64,000 nt of DNA from Pseudomonas parafulva (GCF_002021815.1 NZ_CP019952.1:1333001-1397000); one strand, 5' to 3'; shown: positions 50,841 to 63,150, counted from the stretch's first letter. Notes: a model not told the origin generated them from the letters alone. Translations and numbers: made by a program.

Positions 50841-52508
50841 ACCCAGGAAATCGCCGGCTTCGCCGCTCTCGATCTCAATCCGAACATTGTTGCCGCTGTC
50901 GTGGCCACCGGCTATGAAGAGCCGTCGGCCATTCAGCAGCAATCGATCCCGATCATCCTCGCCGGTCACGACATGATCGGCCAGGCGCAGACAGGCACCG
51001 GCAAGACCGCTGCCTTCGCTCTGCCGATCCTCAACAAGATCGATGTGAGCAAGCGCGAGCCGCAAGCCCTGATCCTGGCACCAACCCGTGAGTTGGCGCT
51101 GCAAGTTGCAACCGCTTTCGAAACCTACGCCAAGCAGATGCCGGGCGTGAACGTCGTGGCCGTCTACGGTGGTGCCCCGATGGGCCCGCAGTTGCGCGCC
51201 ATCCGCAACGGCGCGCAAATCGTCGTCGCCACCCCAGGCCGTCTGTGCGACCACTTGCGTCGTGACGAGAAGGTCCTGTCGACCGTGCAGTACCTGGTAC
51301 TGGACGAAGCCGACGAGATGCTCAAGCTGGGCTTCATGGACGACCTCGAAGTGATCTTCGATGCCATCCAGGCTACGCGTCAGACCGTACTGTTCTCCGC
51401 GACCCTGCCGTCGTCGATCCGCTCGATCGCCGAACGTCACCTGCGTGAGCCCAAGCACGTCAAGATCCAGAGCAAGACCCAGACCGTCACCGCGATCGAT
51501 CAGGCTCACCTGATGGTACATGCCGACCAGAAGATCCCGGCCGTGCTGCGTCTGCTGGAAGTCGAAGAGTTCGACGCGCTGATCGCCTTCGTGCGCACCA
51601 AGCAGGCTACCCTGGACCTGGCTGCCGCATTGGAAGCCAAGGGTTACAAGGCTGCTGCGCTGAACGGCGACATCGCCCAGAACCAGCGTGAGCGTGTGAT
51701 CGACTCGCTCAAGGATGGCCGCCTGGACATCGTCGTCGCTACCGACGTCGCTGCCCGTGGCCTGGACGTGCCGCGCATCACCCACGTGTTCAACGTCGAC
51801 ATGCCGTACGACCCAGAGTCCTACGTTCACCGTATTGGCCGTACCGGCCGTGCGGGTCGCGAAGGTCGCGCACTGCTGCTGGTGACGCCCCGTGAGCGCC
51901 GCATGCTGCAGGTGATCGAGCGCGTGACTGGTCAGAAAGTTGCCGAAGCGCGCCTGCCCAACGGCCAGGCGGTGCTCGATGCCCGTATCAAGAAGCTGAC
52001 CAACAGCCTGGCGCCGCTGGTTGCCGAAGCCGAAGCCACCCACGGTGAGCTGTTCGACCGCCTGACCGCCGACCTGGGCTGCAGCGCTCGCGCGCTGGCT
52101 TCTGCCCTGCTGCGCAAGGCCACCAATGGCCAAGCCCTGGACCTGGCAGCGGTAGAACGCGAACAGCCGCTGGTGCCAAGCTTCGCACCGCGTGGCGAGC
52201 GCACCGAGCGTGGCGAGCGCCCGGACCGTGGCGAGCGCGAGCGTCGTGCGCCACTGCCGCTGGCAGAAGGCCGCGTACGCTGCCGTACCGCCCTGGGCGC
52301 ACGTGACGGTATCGCCGCCAAGAACCTGCTGGGCGCCATCCTCAACGAAGGTGGCCTGGCGCGTGATGCCATTGGTCGCATCCAGGTGCGTGATAGCTTC
52401 AGCCTGGTCGAGCTGCCGGAGGATGGCCTCGAGAAGCTGCTGACCAAGCTCAAGGACACTCGCGTCGCTGGCAAGCAGCTCAAGCTGCGTCGCTACCGCG
52501 AAGATTAA
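50838..52508 (+). CDS. DEAD-box RNA helicase (DeaD/CsdA-type)
   Basis: A 556-residue ATP-dependent RNA helicase. The two RecA-like domains show the Q-motif region 'GYEEPSAIQQQSIP', the Walker A 'AQTGTGKTAAF', 'PTRELALQ', DEAD in 'LVLDEADEMLKLGF', SAT ('FSATLPS') and 'HRIGRTGRAGREG'. After about residue 400 a basic, Arg/Gly/Glu-rich linker ('RGERTERGERPDRGERERR') leads to a C-terminal DbpA-type RNA-binding domain ('GRVRCRTALGARDGIAAKNL'). This layout fits DeaD/CsdA, which helps ribosome assembly and translation at low temperature. The ATG at 50838 lies in a hairpin of its own leader. Confidence 0.93.
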   Translation: MTQEIAGFAALDLNPNIVAAVVATGYEEPSAIQQQSIPIILAGHDMIGQAQTGTGKTAAFALPILNKIDVSKREPQALILAPTRELALQVATAFETYAKQMPGVNVVAVYGGAPMGPQLRAIRNGAQIVVATPGRLCDHLRRDEKVLSTVQYLVLDEADEMLKLGFMDDLEVIFDAIQATRQTVLFSATLPSSIRSIAERHLREPKHVKIQSKTQTVTAIDQAHLMVHADQKIPAVLRLLEVEEFDALIAFVRTKQATLDLAAALEAKGYKAAALNGDIAQNQRERVIDSLKDGRLDIVVATDVAARGLDVPRITHVFNVDMPYDPESYVHRIGRTGRAGREGRALLLVTPRERRMLQVIERVTGQKVAEARLPNGQAVLDARIKKLTNSLAPLVAEAEATHGELFDRLTADLGCSARALASALLRKATNGQALDLAAVEREQPLVPSFAPRGERTERGERPDRGERERRAPLPLAEGRVRCRTALGARDGIAAKNLLGAILNEGGLARDAIGRIQVRDSFSLVELPEDGLEKLLTKLKDTRVAGKQLKLRRYRED

Positions 52509-52524
52509 TTCCCAAGCAGTGAAA

Positions 52525-52554
52525 AATCCCCGGCCTAGGTCGGGGATTTTTTTT
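52525..52554 (+). terminator. Rho-independent terminator of the helicase gene
   Basis: Stem 'aatccccg' / 'cggggatt' (8-base loop) followed by eight T's; a strong intrinsic terminator. Confidence 0.92.
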
Positions 52555-52573
52555 GCAAGCAATCAGGCGCTGC

Positions 52574-53341
52574 CTAATCGAATCGGTAGATATCCATCCC
52601 CAGCGCACCCAAGGCAAAGCCTTGGTGCACCACACCAAAAGCCCCGCCCGCGCCTAGGGCGAAGAACAGCGGCAGCAGATGCTCATCGCTTGGATGGTTG
52701 CGCACTGCAAACGGCGCCTGCGCCCTGTAGTCGAGCAGGGCCTGGGAGTCGTCGATCTGCAATTTCTCAACCACCCAGTTCCTGAAGGCCAGCGCCCACG
52801 GTGCCATCTTGTCTGGCCCAGCCTGCCAGTCCAGTTCTCCAAGATTATGCGTGATGCTGCCAGAGCCAATCAGCAGGACACCCTCTTCGCGCAGCCCGGC
52901 CAGGGCCTGGCCAATGCGTACCTGCACCGTGGGGCCCAAATGGCTGGGCAAGGACACCTGCACCAGCGGGATCTGTGCCTGCGGATACATCAGCGATAAC
53001 GGTACCCAGGCGCCATGATCGAATGGCCGCTCGGCGTCTGGGTGAGCGGGTAGCCCGGCCGCCTGCAAACGCTCACAGATACGTCGCGCCAGGTCCGGAT
53101 CGCCCGGTGCTGGGTACTGCACGGCGTACAGCGCTGCAGGAAAGCCAGCAAAGTCATGCCAGGTGTCCGGCCTTGCGCCGCTCGTTACCGCCAGATCGCG
53201 GCTTTCCCAGTGGGCCGATACCACGACAATCGCACGTGGCGTAGGCAGCTGTTGGGCCAAGCGCGCCAGTGCAGGCCCGCTAGCGCCGGGTTGCAATGCC
53301 AACATGGGTGAGCCGTGGGAGATGAACAAGCTGGGCAGCAT
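52574..53341 (-). CDS. Class III extradiol-type dioxygenase (YgiD/4,5-DOPA dioxygenase-like)
   Basis: A 255-residue protein of the LigB superfamily: 'LFISHGSPMLALQPGASG' supplies the first metal His, 'IVVVSAHWESRDLAVTSG' the second, and 'RPFDHGAWVPLSLMYPQAQIP' and 'LLIGSGSITHNLGEL' further conserved His. YgiD of E. coli and plant relatives cleave DOPA, but the bacterial physiological substrate is unclear. ATG 53341 follows 'aggac'; the open frame upstream crosses the tpm promoter region and was rejected. Confidence 0.9.
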   Translation of the reverse strand: MLPSLFISHGSPMLALQPGASGPALARLAQQLPTPRAIVVVSAHWESRDLAVTSGARPDTWHDFAGFPAALYAVQYPAPGDPDLARRICERLQAAGLPAHPDAERPFDHGAWVPLSLMYPQAQIPLVQVSLPSHLGPTVQVRIGQALAGLREEGVLLIGSGSITHNLGELDWQAGPDKMAPWALAFRNWVVEKLQIDDSQALLDYRAQAPFAVRNHPSDEHLLPLFFALGAGGAFGVVHQGFALGALGMDIYRFD

Positions 53342-53441
53342 GGCAGGGTCCTGAGGGTTAAGATGCACGCATCTTCGGCCAAGCCTTGATCGAATCCAAA
53401 TCAAGTTATGGCTATGAACCATCGAATAATCGGGAGCAAAC

Positions 53442-54092
53442 ATGGAACCTGCATTCTGGCAGCAGCGGTGGGCCGACAATCAGATTGGCTTTCATCAAGC
53501 CCAGGTTAACCCCTACCTGCAGGCCTATTGGCCTGGCTTGCATCTGGCAGCCAACAGCAAGGTCCTAGTGCCCTTGTGTGGCAAGAGTTTGGACGTACGG
53601 TGGCTGGCCGGGCAGGGGCACCGCGTGATGGGGGTCGAGTTGTCTCGTCGGGCAGTGGAAGATTTCTTCCGTGAACAGGGGCTTGAGGCACAGGTTTCAC
53701 ACACAGGTGCATTCGAAGTCTGGCGCCATGGGCCGATAGAGCTGTGGTGCGGCGACTTTTTTGCGTTGTCGCGCAGCGACGTGGGTGACTGTACTGCGCT
53801 CTACGACCGAGCGGCCTTGATCGCCTTGCCCTCGGCAATGCGGGAGCAGTATGTCCGAGCGCTAGCGGTTCTGTTGCCTGCCGGCAGCCAGGGGTTGGTG
53901 GTGACCTTGGACTATGACCAGGCGCTGGTGGCCGGGCCGCCGTTTTCGGTGAGCGACGACGCGTTGCGGCAAGGGTTCGCCGGCTGGCAAGTGGATGAGC
54001 TCGAGGCGGTGCAGGTGATCGAGCAGAGCCCGAAGTTCGTGCAGGCGGGAGCCTCGAGCTTGTGGGAGAGGGTCTATCGGGTCAGCCGTTGA
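53442..54092 (+). CDS. tpm: Thiopurine S-methyltransferase (metalloid-methylating)
   Basis: A 216-residue SAM methyltransferase: 'MEPAFWQQRWADNQIGFHQ' start, 'KVLVPLCGKSLDVRWLAGQGHRV' motif region, 'GVELSRRAVEDFF', 'WCGDFFALSRSDVGDCTALYDRAALIALP'-type acidic loop and 'GLVVTLDYDQALVAGPPFSV'. Bacterial TPMT methylates tellurite/selenium compounds and thiopurines; metalloid tolerance is the known effect in Pseudomonas. 'cgggag' precedes the ATG. Confidence 0.93.
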   Translation: MEPAFWQQRWADNQIGFHQAQVNPYLQAYWPGLHLAANSKVLVPLCGKSLDVRWLAGQGHRVMGVELSRRAVEDFFREQGLEAQVSHTGAFEVWRHGPIELWCGDFFALSRSDVGDCTALYDRAALIALPSAMREQYVRALAVLLPAGSQGLVVTLDYDQALVAGPPFSVSDDALRQGFAGWQVDELEAVQVIEQSPKFVQAGASSLWERVYRVSR

Positions 54093-54130
54093 AACCGTCA
54101 CCCAGCCTTGCCGCGTTATCGAGCACTCAC

Positions 54131-54156
54131 AAAAAAGGCGACCGAGGTCGCCTTTT
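54131..54156. terminator. Bidirectional terminator between tpm and htpX
   Basis: Palindrome 'aaaaaaggcgacc' gag 'gtcgccttttg': a 7-bp G+C stem (ggcgacc / gtcgcc) flanked by A's on one side and T's on the other, placed between convergent genes. Confidence 0.88.
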
Positions 54157-54171
54157 GCAGGGTGGGGCGGA

Positions 54172-55059
54172 TCAACCGCGGCGGCGCAGGGCGTCGATGC
54201 GGTCTTCCAGCGGCGGGTGGCTCATCAGCAGGCCGGCCAGGCCCTGCTTGAGGCCGCCATTGATGCCAAAGGCCTTGAGCGTATCGGGCATGTGGACCGG
54301 CAGGCCCTGCTCCACACGCAGGCGCTGCAGGGCGCCGATCATGGCCGATGTGCCAGCCAGGCGAGCGCCGGCTTCGTCTGCGCGATACTCGCGGCGGCGC
54401 GAGAACCACATGACGATGATGCTGGCCAGAATGCCCAGAATCAGTTCGGCCACGATGGTCGCGACGTAGTAGGCGATACCCTGGCCTTCCTCGTTCTTGA
54501 AGATGACCTTGTCGACAAAGTTGCCGATGATCCGGGCGAAGAACATCACGAAGGTGTTCACCACGCCCTGGACCAGCGCCAGGGTGACCATGTCGCCGTT
54601 GGCAACGTGGCCGATCTCGTGCGCCAGCACCGCGCGCACTTCATCGGGCGAGAAACGCTCCAGCAGGCCCTGAGAGACCGCTACCAGCGCATCGTTACGG
54701 TTCCAGCCGGTGGCGAAGGCGTTGGCTTCATAGGCCGGGAAAATACCCACTTCCGGCATCTTGATGCCAGCCTCGCGGGACAACTCCTCGACCGTTTGCA
54801 GCAGCCACTGCTCATGACGGGTACGCGGCTGGCTGATGATCTGGGTGCCGGTGCTCATCTTCGCCATCCACTTGGAGATGAACAGCGAAACCAGCGAGCC
54901 GGCGAAACCGAACACCGCACAGAACACGAGCAGGCTGCCAAGGTCGAGGTCGACCCCGTTGGCCGCCATGAACCCGTTGAAACCGAACAGGCTCAGGGTA
55001 ATGCTTGCAACCAGCACCACCGCAAGGTTGGTGGCCACAAACAACAGAATGCGCATCAT
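54172..55059 (-). CDS. htpX: Membrane zinc metalloprotease HtpX
   Basis: This 295-residue inner-membrane protease degrades damaged membrane proteins together with FtsH. Two N-terminal helices ('[20 protein letters not shown]' and about 40-62), the catalytic HEIGH in '[19 protein letters not shown]' with the third ligand Glu downstream ('[16 protein letters not shown]'), and two further helices between them. The double Met start equals that of E. coli HtpX. A sigma32-like promoter lies 50-75 bp upstream, agreeing with the heat-shock control known for htpX. Confidence 0.95.
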   Translation of the reverse strand: MMRILLFVATNLAVVLVASITLSLFGFNGFMAANGVDLDLGSLLVFCAVFGFAGSLVSLFISKWMAKMSTGTQIISQPRTRHEQWLLQTVEELSREAGIKMPEVGIFPAYEANAFATGWNRNDALVAVSQGLLERFSPDEVRAVLAHEIGHVANGDMVTLALVQGVVNTFVMFFARIIGNFVDKVIFKNEEGQGIAYYVATIVAELILGILASIIVMWFSRRREYRADEAGARLAGTSAMIGALQRLRVEQGLPVHMPDTLKAFGINGGLKQGLAGLLMSHPPLEDRIDALRRRG

Positions 55060-55104
55060 GGTTGTTACGTTCTCCTGACGGATGAATTGTCGCTTACTGC
55101 GGGG

Positions 55105-55133
55105 TATATAAGGGGCCTGCCGCCGGGATTCAA
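55105..55133 (-). promoter_or_regulatory. Sigma32-like heat-shock promoter of htpX
   Basis: On the minus strand: ATTGAAT (-35, 55134-55128), a 12-bp spacer (cccggcggcagg) and CCCCTTATATA (-10, 55115-55105), close to the consensus CTTGAAA-N11-16-CCCCATNT. Confidence 0.65.
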
Positions 55134-55328
55134 TCGACGGACTATTTCAAACTGTGTAAGCCGCAGTATGGCAGAGGAGGGGAAGCCGGCTGTGGGATAG
55201 AGCATTGCAGGATGTAAGAAACATGCTACGGCGCGCGCAAGGCTGCTCTTTTTCCTATGGCGGGCTCGCCAGCGCTCACAGCTTCAACCACGATTTCAGC
55301 CAACTGTGAGCGCCCGCGACGCGTGTGC

Positions 55329-56540
55329 TTACTGCGAATAGGTCCTGAGGAAATTGCCGATTCGTCCGATGGCTGCTTCCAGGTCATCTACGCGGGGCAG
55401 TGTCACCACACGGAAATGGTCCGGCCAAGGCCAATTGAACGCAGTGCCCTGGACGATGAGCAGCTTCTCGGACAGCAGCAGGTCCAAGGCAAATTTCTCG
55501 TCGTTGAGGATCGGGCAGACCTTCGGGTCGATCCTCGGGAACGCATACAGCGCGCCCATGGGCTTGACGCAGCTCACGCCAGGGATGTCGTTAAGCAGTT
55601 CATAGGTGCGGTTGCGCTGCTCCAGCAAGCGCCCTGGCGGCAGCACCAGGTCGTTGATGCTCTGGTAGCCACCCAGTGCTGTCTGAATGGCGTGCTGGGC
55701 CGGTACGTTGGCGCACAAGCGCATGTTGGCCAGCATGTCGATGCCTTCGATGTAGCTCAGGGCATGGTGCTTGGGCCCGGAAATGATCAGCCAGCCGGAG
55801 CGAAAGCCTGCCACGCGGTAGGACTTGGACAGGCCGTTGAAGGTCAGGCACAGCAGGTCCGGTGCCAGGGAGGCCGTGCTGATATGCACCGCCTCGTCAT
55901 AAAGAATCTTGTCGTAGATTTCGTCTGAGAACACCACCAGGTTGTGCTGGCGAGCCAGTTCCAGCATGCCCCGCAACAGCTCCTTGGAGTAGACCGCGCC
56001 CGTTGGGTTGTTGGGGTTGATGATGACCAGTGCCTTGGTGTTGGGGGTGATCTTGGCCTTGATGTCCTCCAGGTCCGGGAACCAGTCGGCTTGCTCGTCG
56101 CACAGGTAGTGCACCGGTTTACCACCGGCCAGGCTTACGGCTGCCGTCCACAGGGGGTAGTCGGGGGCGGGGATGAGCACCTCGTCACCGTTGTTCAGCA
56201 GGGCCTGCATCGACATGACGATCAACTCGGACACGCCGTTGCCCAGGTAGATGTCTTCGATGCCGACGCCTTCGATGCCCTTTTGCTGGCAGTACTGCAT
56301 CACCGCCTTGCGTGCGCTGAACAGGCCTTTGGAATCGCTGTAGCCCTGCGCGGTAGGCAGGTTGCGGATCACGTCCTGCAGAATTTCATCGGGCGCCTCG
56401 AAACCGAACGGCGCCGGGTTGCCGATGTTCAGCTTGAGGATGCGGTGGCCTTCCTCTTCCAGGCGCTTGGCGTGCTTGAGCACAGGGCCGCGAATGTCGT
56501 AGCACACATTGGCGAGCTTGTTCGATTTGCTGAACTGCAT
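55329..56540 (-). CDS. Alanine-type aminotransferase (AlaA/YfbQ)
   Basis: A 403-residue class I PLP aminotransferase. It starts 'MQFSKSNKLANVCYDIRGP', as in AlaA, which also has about 405 residues. The PLP lysine is in 'LTFNGLSKSYRVAGFRSGW', the Asp in 'VVFSDEIYDKILYD' and the Asn in 'IINPNNPTGAVYS'. AlaA interconverts pyruvate and alanine with glutamate as donor. ATG 56540 was chosen; an earlier in-frame start gives an unrelated N-terminus. Confidence 0.93.
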   Translation of the reverse strand: MQFSKSNKLANVCYDIRGPVLKHAKRLEEEGHRILKLNIGNPAPFGFEAPDEILQDVIRNLPTAQGYSDSKGLFSARKAVMQYCQQKGIEGVGIEDIYLGNGVSELIVMSMQALLNNGDEVLIPAPDYPLWTAAVSLAGGKPVHYLCDEQADWFPDLEDIKAKITPNTKALVIINPNNPTGAVYSKELLRGMLELARQHNLVVFSDEIYDKILYDEAVHISTASLAPDLLCLTFNGLSKSYRVAGFRSGWLIISGPKHHALSYIEGIDMLANMRLCANVPAQHAIQTALGGYQSINDLVLPPGRLLEQRNRTYELLNDIPGVSCVKPMGALYAFPRIDPKVCPILNDEKFALDLLLSEKLLIVQGTAFNWPWPDHFRVVTLPRVDDLEAAIGRIGNFLRTYSQ

Positions 56541-56707
56541 GATGGAATCCCGATTGAGAAAACGCGCTATGCCCGGCCGAAAGGTTTGTAAGGGCACAAA
56601 GCGGGTGCGAGACTGAACGCCTTGCACACGAAGCCAACTAATATACGTGCCACCCGCGCCCCGGAAAAGACGGCGCAGGGTGAAATTGAGCCTGCCGAGG
56701 TAGCCCC

Positions 56708-57103
56708 ATGCAAAAGATCGAGAAAACCCTGGAACAGTGGCGGTCGATGCTCGACCCCGAGCAGTACCAGGTGTGCCGTCTCAAAGGCACTGAACGCCCG
56801 TTCAGCGGCAAGTACAACAGCGAGCGCCGCGACGGTATCTATCACTGCATCTGCTGCGGGCTGGCGCTGTTCGATGCCCAGACCAAGTTCGATTCGGGCT
56901 GTGGTTGGCCAAGCTTCTACGCCCCCATCGAGGACAGCGCGATGATCGAGATCCGCGACACGTCCCACGGCATGATCCGTACGGAGGTGATCTGTGCCTG
57001 CTGCGATGCTCACCTGGGCCACGTGTTTCCCGACGGGCCGCCACCGACCGGGCTGCGCTACTGCATCAACTCGGTGTGCATCGACTTGCGCCCCCGTGAC
57101 TGA
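56708..57103 (+). CDS. msrB: Peptide methionine (R)-S-oxide reductase
   Basis: A 131-residue MsrB that reduces methionine-R-sulfoxide in proteins. The two zinc-binding CxxC pairs are '[11 protein letters not shown]' and '[14 protein letters not shown]', and the catalytic Cys is in '[13 protein letters not shown]'. '[13 protein letters not shown]' is the substrate-binding block. It lies 13 bp upstream of a glutathione peroxidase, forming a small oxidative-repair operon. Confidence 0.96.
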   Translation: MQKIEKTLEQWRSMLDPEQYQVCRLKGTERPFSGKYNSERRDGIYHCICCGLALFDAQTKFDSGCGWPSFYAPIEDSAMIEIRDTSHGMIRTEVICACCDAHLGHVFPDGPPPTGLRYCINSVCIDLRPRD

Positions 57104-57116
57104 CCGGAGCTCGAAC

Positions 57117-59907
<2,791 letters not shown>

Positions 59908-60144
59908 GAGTCCCGAGCCGGTTCCACATTCCTTGCGCTGCGCAAGCATAGCCGATCGATCGCGGCTGCTGGCGGGTCTGTCACATATTCAGCCCTGATC
60001 AGGCTGACCAGCCTGGGCTGGCCGTTTCATTGTTCAATAGCCTTGTACGTCATGGCACGGTGCTACGTGCCGTTGCGACTGGATGTGACGGTGCAAGGAT
60101 AACGGGCCACCCGCCAACCCGAATTCGAATGTGTAGGAGTCTTG

Positions 60145-61035
60145 ATGGACGCCCGCTTGATTGCTTTTCTGGACCGCGCCGAAACGGTGCTGGCCCGTCT
60201 CGAACCGCTGCTGCCGGCACCGCGTCCAGAGATCGACTGGTCCGCGACCCTGGCTGCCCGTTGGCAGCGCGACGGCCGCAATGGCTACCTGATGCCGCTG
60301 GAGGTCAGCCTGGATATCCGCCTGAGCGACCTGATCGGGGTCGACCAGCAGCGTGACCAGCTTGGCCGCAATACCCATCAGTTCATCAATGGCCTGCCGG
60401 CCAATCACGCGTTGCTGTGGGGCTCGCGCGGCACGGGCAAGTCTTCGCTGGTGCGCGCGCTGCTGGCCGAGCACGCCAAGGCGGGGCTGCGCTTGATCGA
60501 AATCGAGCGCGACCATTTGGCCGACCTGCCGCGGGTGGTCGAGCAACTGCAGAAATTGCCGCAGCGGTTCATCCTGTTCTGCGACGACCTGTCGTTCGAG
60601 GCAGGCGAGGGCGACTACCGAGTGCTCAAGAGCGTACTCGATGGCTCGCTGGAGCAGGCCCCGGACAACGTCCTGTTGTACGCCACGTCCAACCGCCGCC
60701 ACCTGGTGCCGGAGAAACAGAGCGACAACGAAAACTGGCAGATGGTCGATGGCGAGTTGCATCCCAACGAAGCCGTGGAAGACAAGATCGCCTTGTCCGA
60801 CCGCTTCGGGTTGTGGCTGTCTTTCTATCCCTTCAGCCAGGAGCACTTCCTCGATGTGGTCGAGCACTGGATCGGCCAGCTCGCGCGCCCGGCCGGGCTG
60901 CGCTGGCAGCGTGACGAAGCCCTGGACATACTCGCCGTGCGCTGGGCTACTGGCCGCGGTAATCGTAATGGCCGATGTGCCTATCAGTTCGCCCGCTATT
61001 GGGTCGGGCTGCAATTGCTGGAGCAAACCCGATGA
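60145..61035 (+). CDS. AAA+-like ATPase (DUF815 family)
   Basis: A 296-residue ATPase. Walker A is 'ALLWGSRGTGKSSLVRALLA' (about residue 92), Walker B 'FILFCDDLSFEAGEGDYRVL' and sensor-like 'VLLYATSNRRHLVPE'. The C-terminal region is helical. This matches DUF815, a widespread but uncharacterised ATPase family. ATG 60145 follows 'taggag'. It overlaps the msrC gene by 4 bp (ATGA), so they are co-translated. Confidence 0.88.
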   Translation: MDARLIAFLDRAETVLARLEPLLPAPRPEIDWSATLAARWQRDGRNGYLMPLEVSLDIRLSDLIGVDQQRDQLGRNTHQFINGLPANHALLWGSRGTGKSSLVRALLAEHAKAGLRLIEIERDHLADLPRVVEQLQKLPQRFILFCDDLSFEAGEGDYRVLKSVLDGSLEQAPDNVLLYATSNRRHLVPEKQSDNENWQMVDGELHPNEAVEDKIALSDRFGLWLSFYPFSQEHFLDVVEHWIGQLARPAGLRWQRDEALDILAVRWATGRGNRNGRCAYQFARYWVGLQLLEQTR

Positions 61036-61514
61036 TCGATCTTAATGCCAGTGGTGCTGGCCTGGACGGCTACGCCCTGCTGGCGGCGCAAGTGCAAGCG
61101 CTGTTCGCCGACGAACGTGACTTCACCGCCAACGCCGCGCAGTTCTCGGCCTTCGTCTATCACCAGATCGAGGACCTGAACTGGGCGGGGTTCTACATCA
61201 ATCGCGATGAACAGCTGGTGCTCGGCCCGTTCCAGGGCCAGGTGGCTTGCGTGCGCATTCCTTTCGGCAAAGGCGTGTGTGGCACGGCGGCAGCCACGCG
61301 GCAAACCCAGCGCGTAGAGGACGTGCATGCCTTTGCCGGGCACATTGCCTGCGACAGCGCGTCCAACAGCGAGCTGGTGATTCCACTGATCAAGGAGGGC
61401 AGGCTGGTGGGCGTGCTGGATCTGGACAGCCCTACGGTTGGGCGTTTCAGTGAAGCCGATCAGGCGGGGCTTGAGCAGCTGGCGGCGATTTTCCTGCAAC
61501 TGACTGACTGCTGA
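61032..61514 (+). CDS. msrC: Free methionine-(R)-sulfoxide reductase (fRMsr, GAF fold)
   Basis: A 160-residue GAF-domain enzyme that reduces free methionine-R-sulfoxide. The three conserved Cys are present: one in 'GQVACVRIPFGKGVCGTAAA' (two Cys) and the active one in 'GHIACDSASNSELVIPL'. 'YHQIEDLNWAGFYI' is the family N-terminal block. It starts within the stop of the AAA ATPase gene. Together with msrB and the peroxidase at 56708-57605 it forms a local cluster for sulfur oxidation repair. Confidence 0.92.
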   Translation: MIDLNASGAGLDGYALLAAQVQALFADERDFTANAAQFSAFVYHQIEDLNWAGFYINRDEQLVLGPFQGQVACVRIPFGKGVCGTAAATRQTQRVEDVHAFAGHIACDSASNSELVIPLIKEGRLVGVLDLDSPTVGRFSEADQAGLEQLAAIFLQLTDC

Positions 61515-61525
61515 TCGCCGCTGAG

Positions 61526-61561
61526 CCTGTACCGGCGGCATGCCTGAGCCGCCGGTACAGG
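61526..61561. terminator. Bidirectional terminator after msrC
   Basis: A perfect 14-bp stem 'cctgtaccggcggc' / 'gccgccggtacagg' with an 8-base loop lies between msrC and the convergent gene. Confidence 0.85.
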
Positions 61562-61569
61562 CAAGATGT

Positions 61570-62337
61570 TCAGTCGTACATCGCCTTCTTCTTCCAGGTT
61601 TCCTCGTCGTCGGTCTTCAAGCCTTCGGTCAGCTCGTTTTCTTCGTCTTCGGTCGGCGCCAGCTGATCCAGCACTTGGGCGTTCACCCGCGCCAGCAATT
61701 TTTCAAGGTACGTCAGCTGCTCTTCATAGACCTTCGGTTCGGGCTGCTTGCGCAGGTATTGCACGCCCCGTTCGAAGGCCAGGCGGGCCTGGCCGGGCTG
61801 TTCGTTCTGCAAGGCCTGCTGGCCGAGGTTGTTGAAGAACTCGATATGCAGTAATACCAGGATGTGGCGAATTTCCTTGAGCCAGTGCTTGGCTTCCAGA
61901 GCAGGTAAAAAGCCTTCCTGCGCGGCGCGGGTGATCTGGTTGTGCAAGGCTTCGAGCAGAAACCGCACGTCCTTGGCCTTGGCTTCGGTCAGAATCGGGT
62001 TGGGTGGGTTGTTGACCGGTATCTGCTCGCCCTTGGCGATCAGCGCTTCTACTTCAGCGATGCGCGCCTTGATGTCGGCATTGTGCTTGTCCAGGGCAAG
62101 CTGGCGCTGGTTCACGTTGAGTTCCAGCCGGGTCAGCAGCAATTTAAGCCCAGGCGTCATGTACTGGCCGGGGAAGGTTTCACTGATTTCGCCACAGCGA
62201 CGCAGGCGATCGGCCAGTTCGATCTTCAATCGAGCGCGCTCGAGCTTGCCGTTCTCGACCACGTTATTGAGGTAGCCAATCAGAATCAGCAGTGCGATAC
62301 CCGCCACGACGAGCAGGGTGATCAGAAGTGGTGTCAC
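61570..62337 (-). CDS. Membrane-anchored coiled-coil protein of unknown function
   Basis: A 255-residue protein starting from GTG 62337 ('gagg' 8 bases upstream): the start 'MTPLLITLLVVAGIALLILI' is a single membrane helix, followed by a long helical, charged region with predicted coiled coil (about 30-110, 'ERARLKIELADRLRRCGEIS', 'VNQRQLALDKHNADIKARI'). Further helices follow, and an acidic end ('PTEDEENELTEGLKTDDEE'). An ATG at 62391 is the alternative start. No family recognised; the body is cytoplasmic by the positive-inside rule. Confidence 0.72.
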   Translation of the reverse strand: MTPLLITLLVVAGIALLILIGYLNNVVENGKLERARLKIELADRLRRCGEISETFPGQYMTPGLKLLLTRLELNVNQRQLALDKHNADIKARIAEVEALIAKGEQIPVNNPPNPILTEAKAKDVRFLLEALHNQITRAAQEGFLPALEAKHWLKEIRHILVLLHIEFFNNLGQQALQNEQPGQARLAFERGVQYLRKQPEPKVYEEQLTYLEKLLARVNAQVLDQLAPTEDEENELTEGLKTDDEETWKKKAMYD

Positions 62338-62559
62338 CGTGAATGCCTCATGAAATGAATTTGCATCATTGAGTGTAGGGCGAGGTTGCATAATCCCTGA
62401 CAGCCTGTGTTCATTATCGGCCGTTTGCCCAGTGGCTGAATGCTGGCACATTTATGCGGCGCTGACGTCAGAAATTCAGCTCGGGCTTCGTATAACGCAG
62501 GGGCGAGTTGGGACGGCAGGGCGGGAAGTCATTGATTTAAATAAATTTCTACAAAAGGG

Positions 62560-62588
62560 TTGACGGCTTATCCATCCCTCCATAGAAT
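62560..62588 (+). promoter_or_regulatory. Sigma70 promoter of the tRNA Glu-Gly operon
   Basis: TTGACG (62560-62565), exactly 17 bp, then TAGAAT (62583-62588), followed by a G+C-rich discriminator 'gcgcgcc' typical of stringently controlled stable-RNA promoters, about 75 bp before the first tRNA. Confidence 0.85.
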
Positions 62589-62662
62589 GCGCGCCACTTG
62601 CAGCGTAAAGCACACAGCAGAACGCAGCAGGAAGTGAAAGCAGGCAGTAATGCCAGCAGCGT

Positions 62663-62738
62663 GTCCCCTTCGTCTAGTGGCCTAGGACACCGCCCTTTCA
62701 CGGCGGTAACAGGGGTTCGAGTCCCCTAGGGGACGCCA
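62663..62738 (+). tRNA. tRNA-Glu (UUC), copy 1
   Basis: Seventy-six nucleotides with encoded CCA; anticodon TTC in 'ccgccctTTCacggcgg', acceptor 'gtcccct' / 'aggggac', T-arm 'caggggttcgagtcccct'. First of five tRNAs in the operon. Confidence 0.97.
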
Positions 62739-62742
62739 TATT

Positions 62743-62818
<76 letters not shown>

Positions 62819-62910
62819 AGTTCTCCGGCAACGCCCAACGGCGGGGCGGGAAATAAAAATCCAGTCTGAATCGTGAGGTTCAGGTGCTGGTGCACTGAAA
62901 AGTGTTGTGT

Positions 62911-62986
62911 GTCCCCTTCGTCTAGTGGCCTAGGACACCGCCCTTTCACGGCGGTAACAGGGGTTCGAGTCCCCTAGGGGACGCCA
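62911..62986 (+). tRNA. tRNA-Glu (UUC), copy 2
   Basis: Identical to copy 1 at 62663-62738, 92 bp after tRNA-Gly copy 1. Confidence 0.97.
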
Positions 62987-62988
62987 TT

Positions 62989-63064
<76 letters not shown>

Positions 63065-63150
63065 GTTTGAATACTGTGGCGTTCGCACGGTGCAGTGGTG
63101 GTGAAGGCTGTAAAGGCGCTTCACGCCGATTAGCGGTAAAGCTTCAAATT

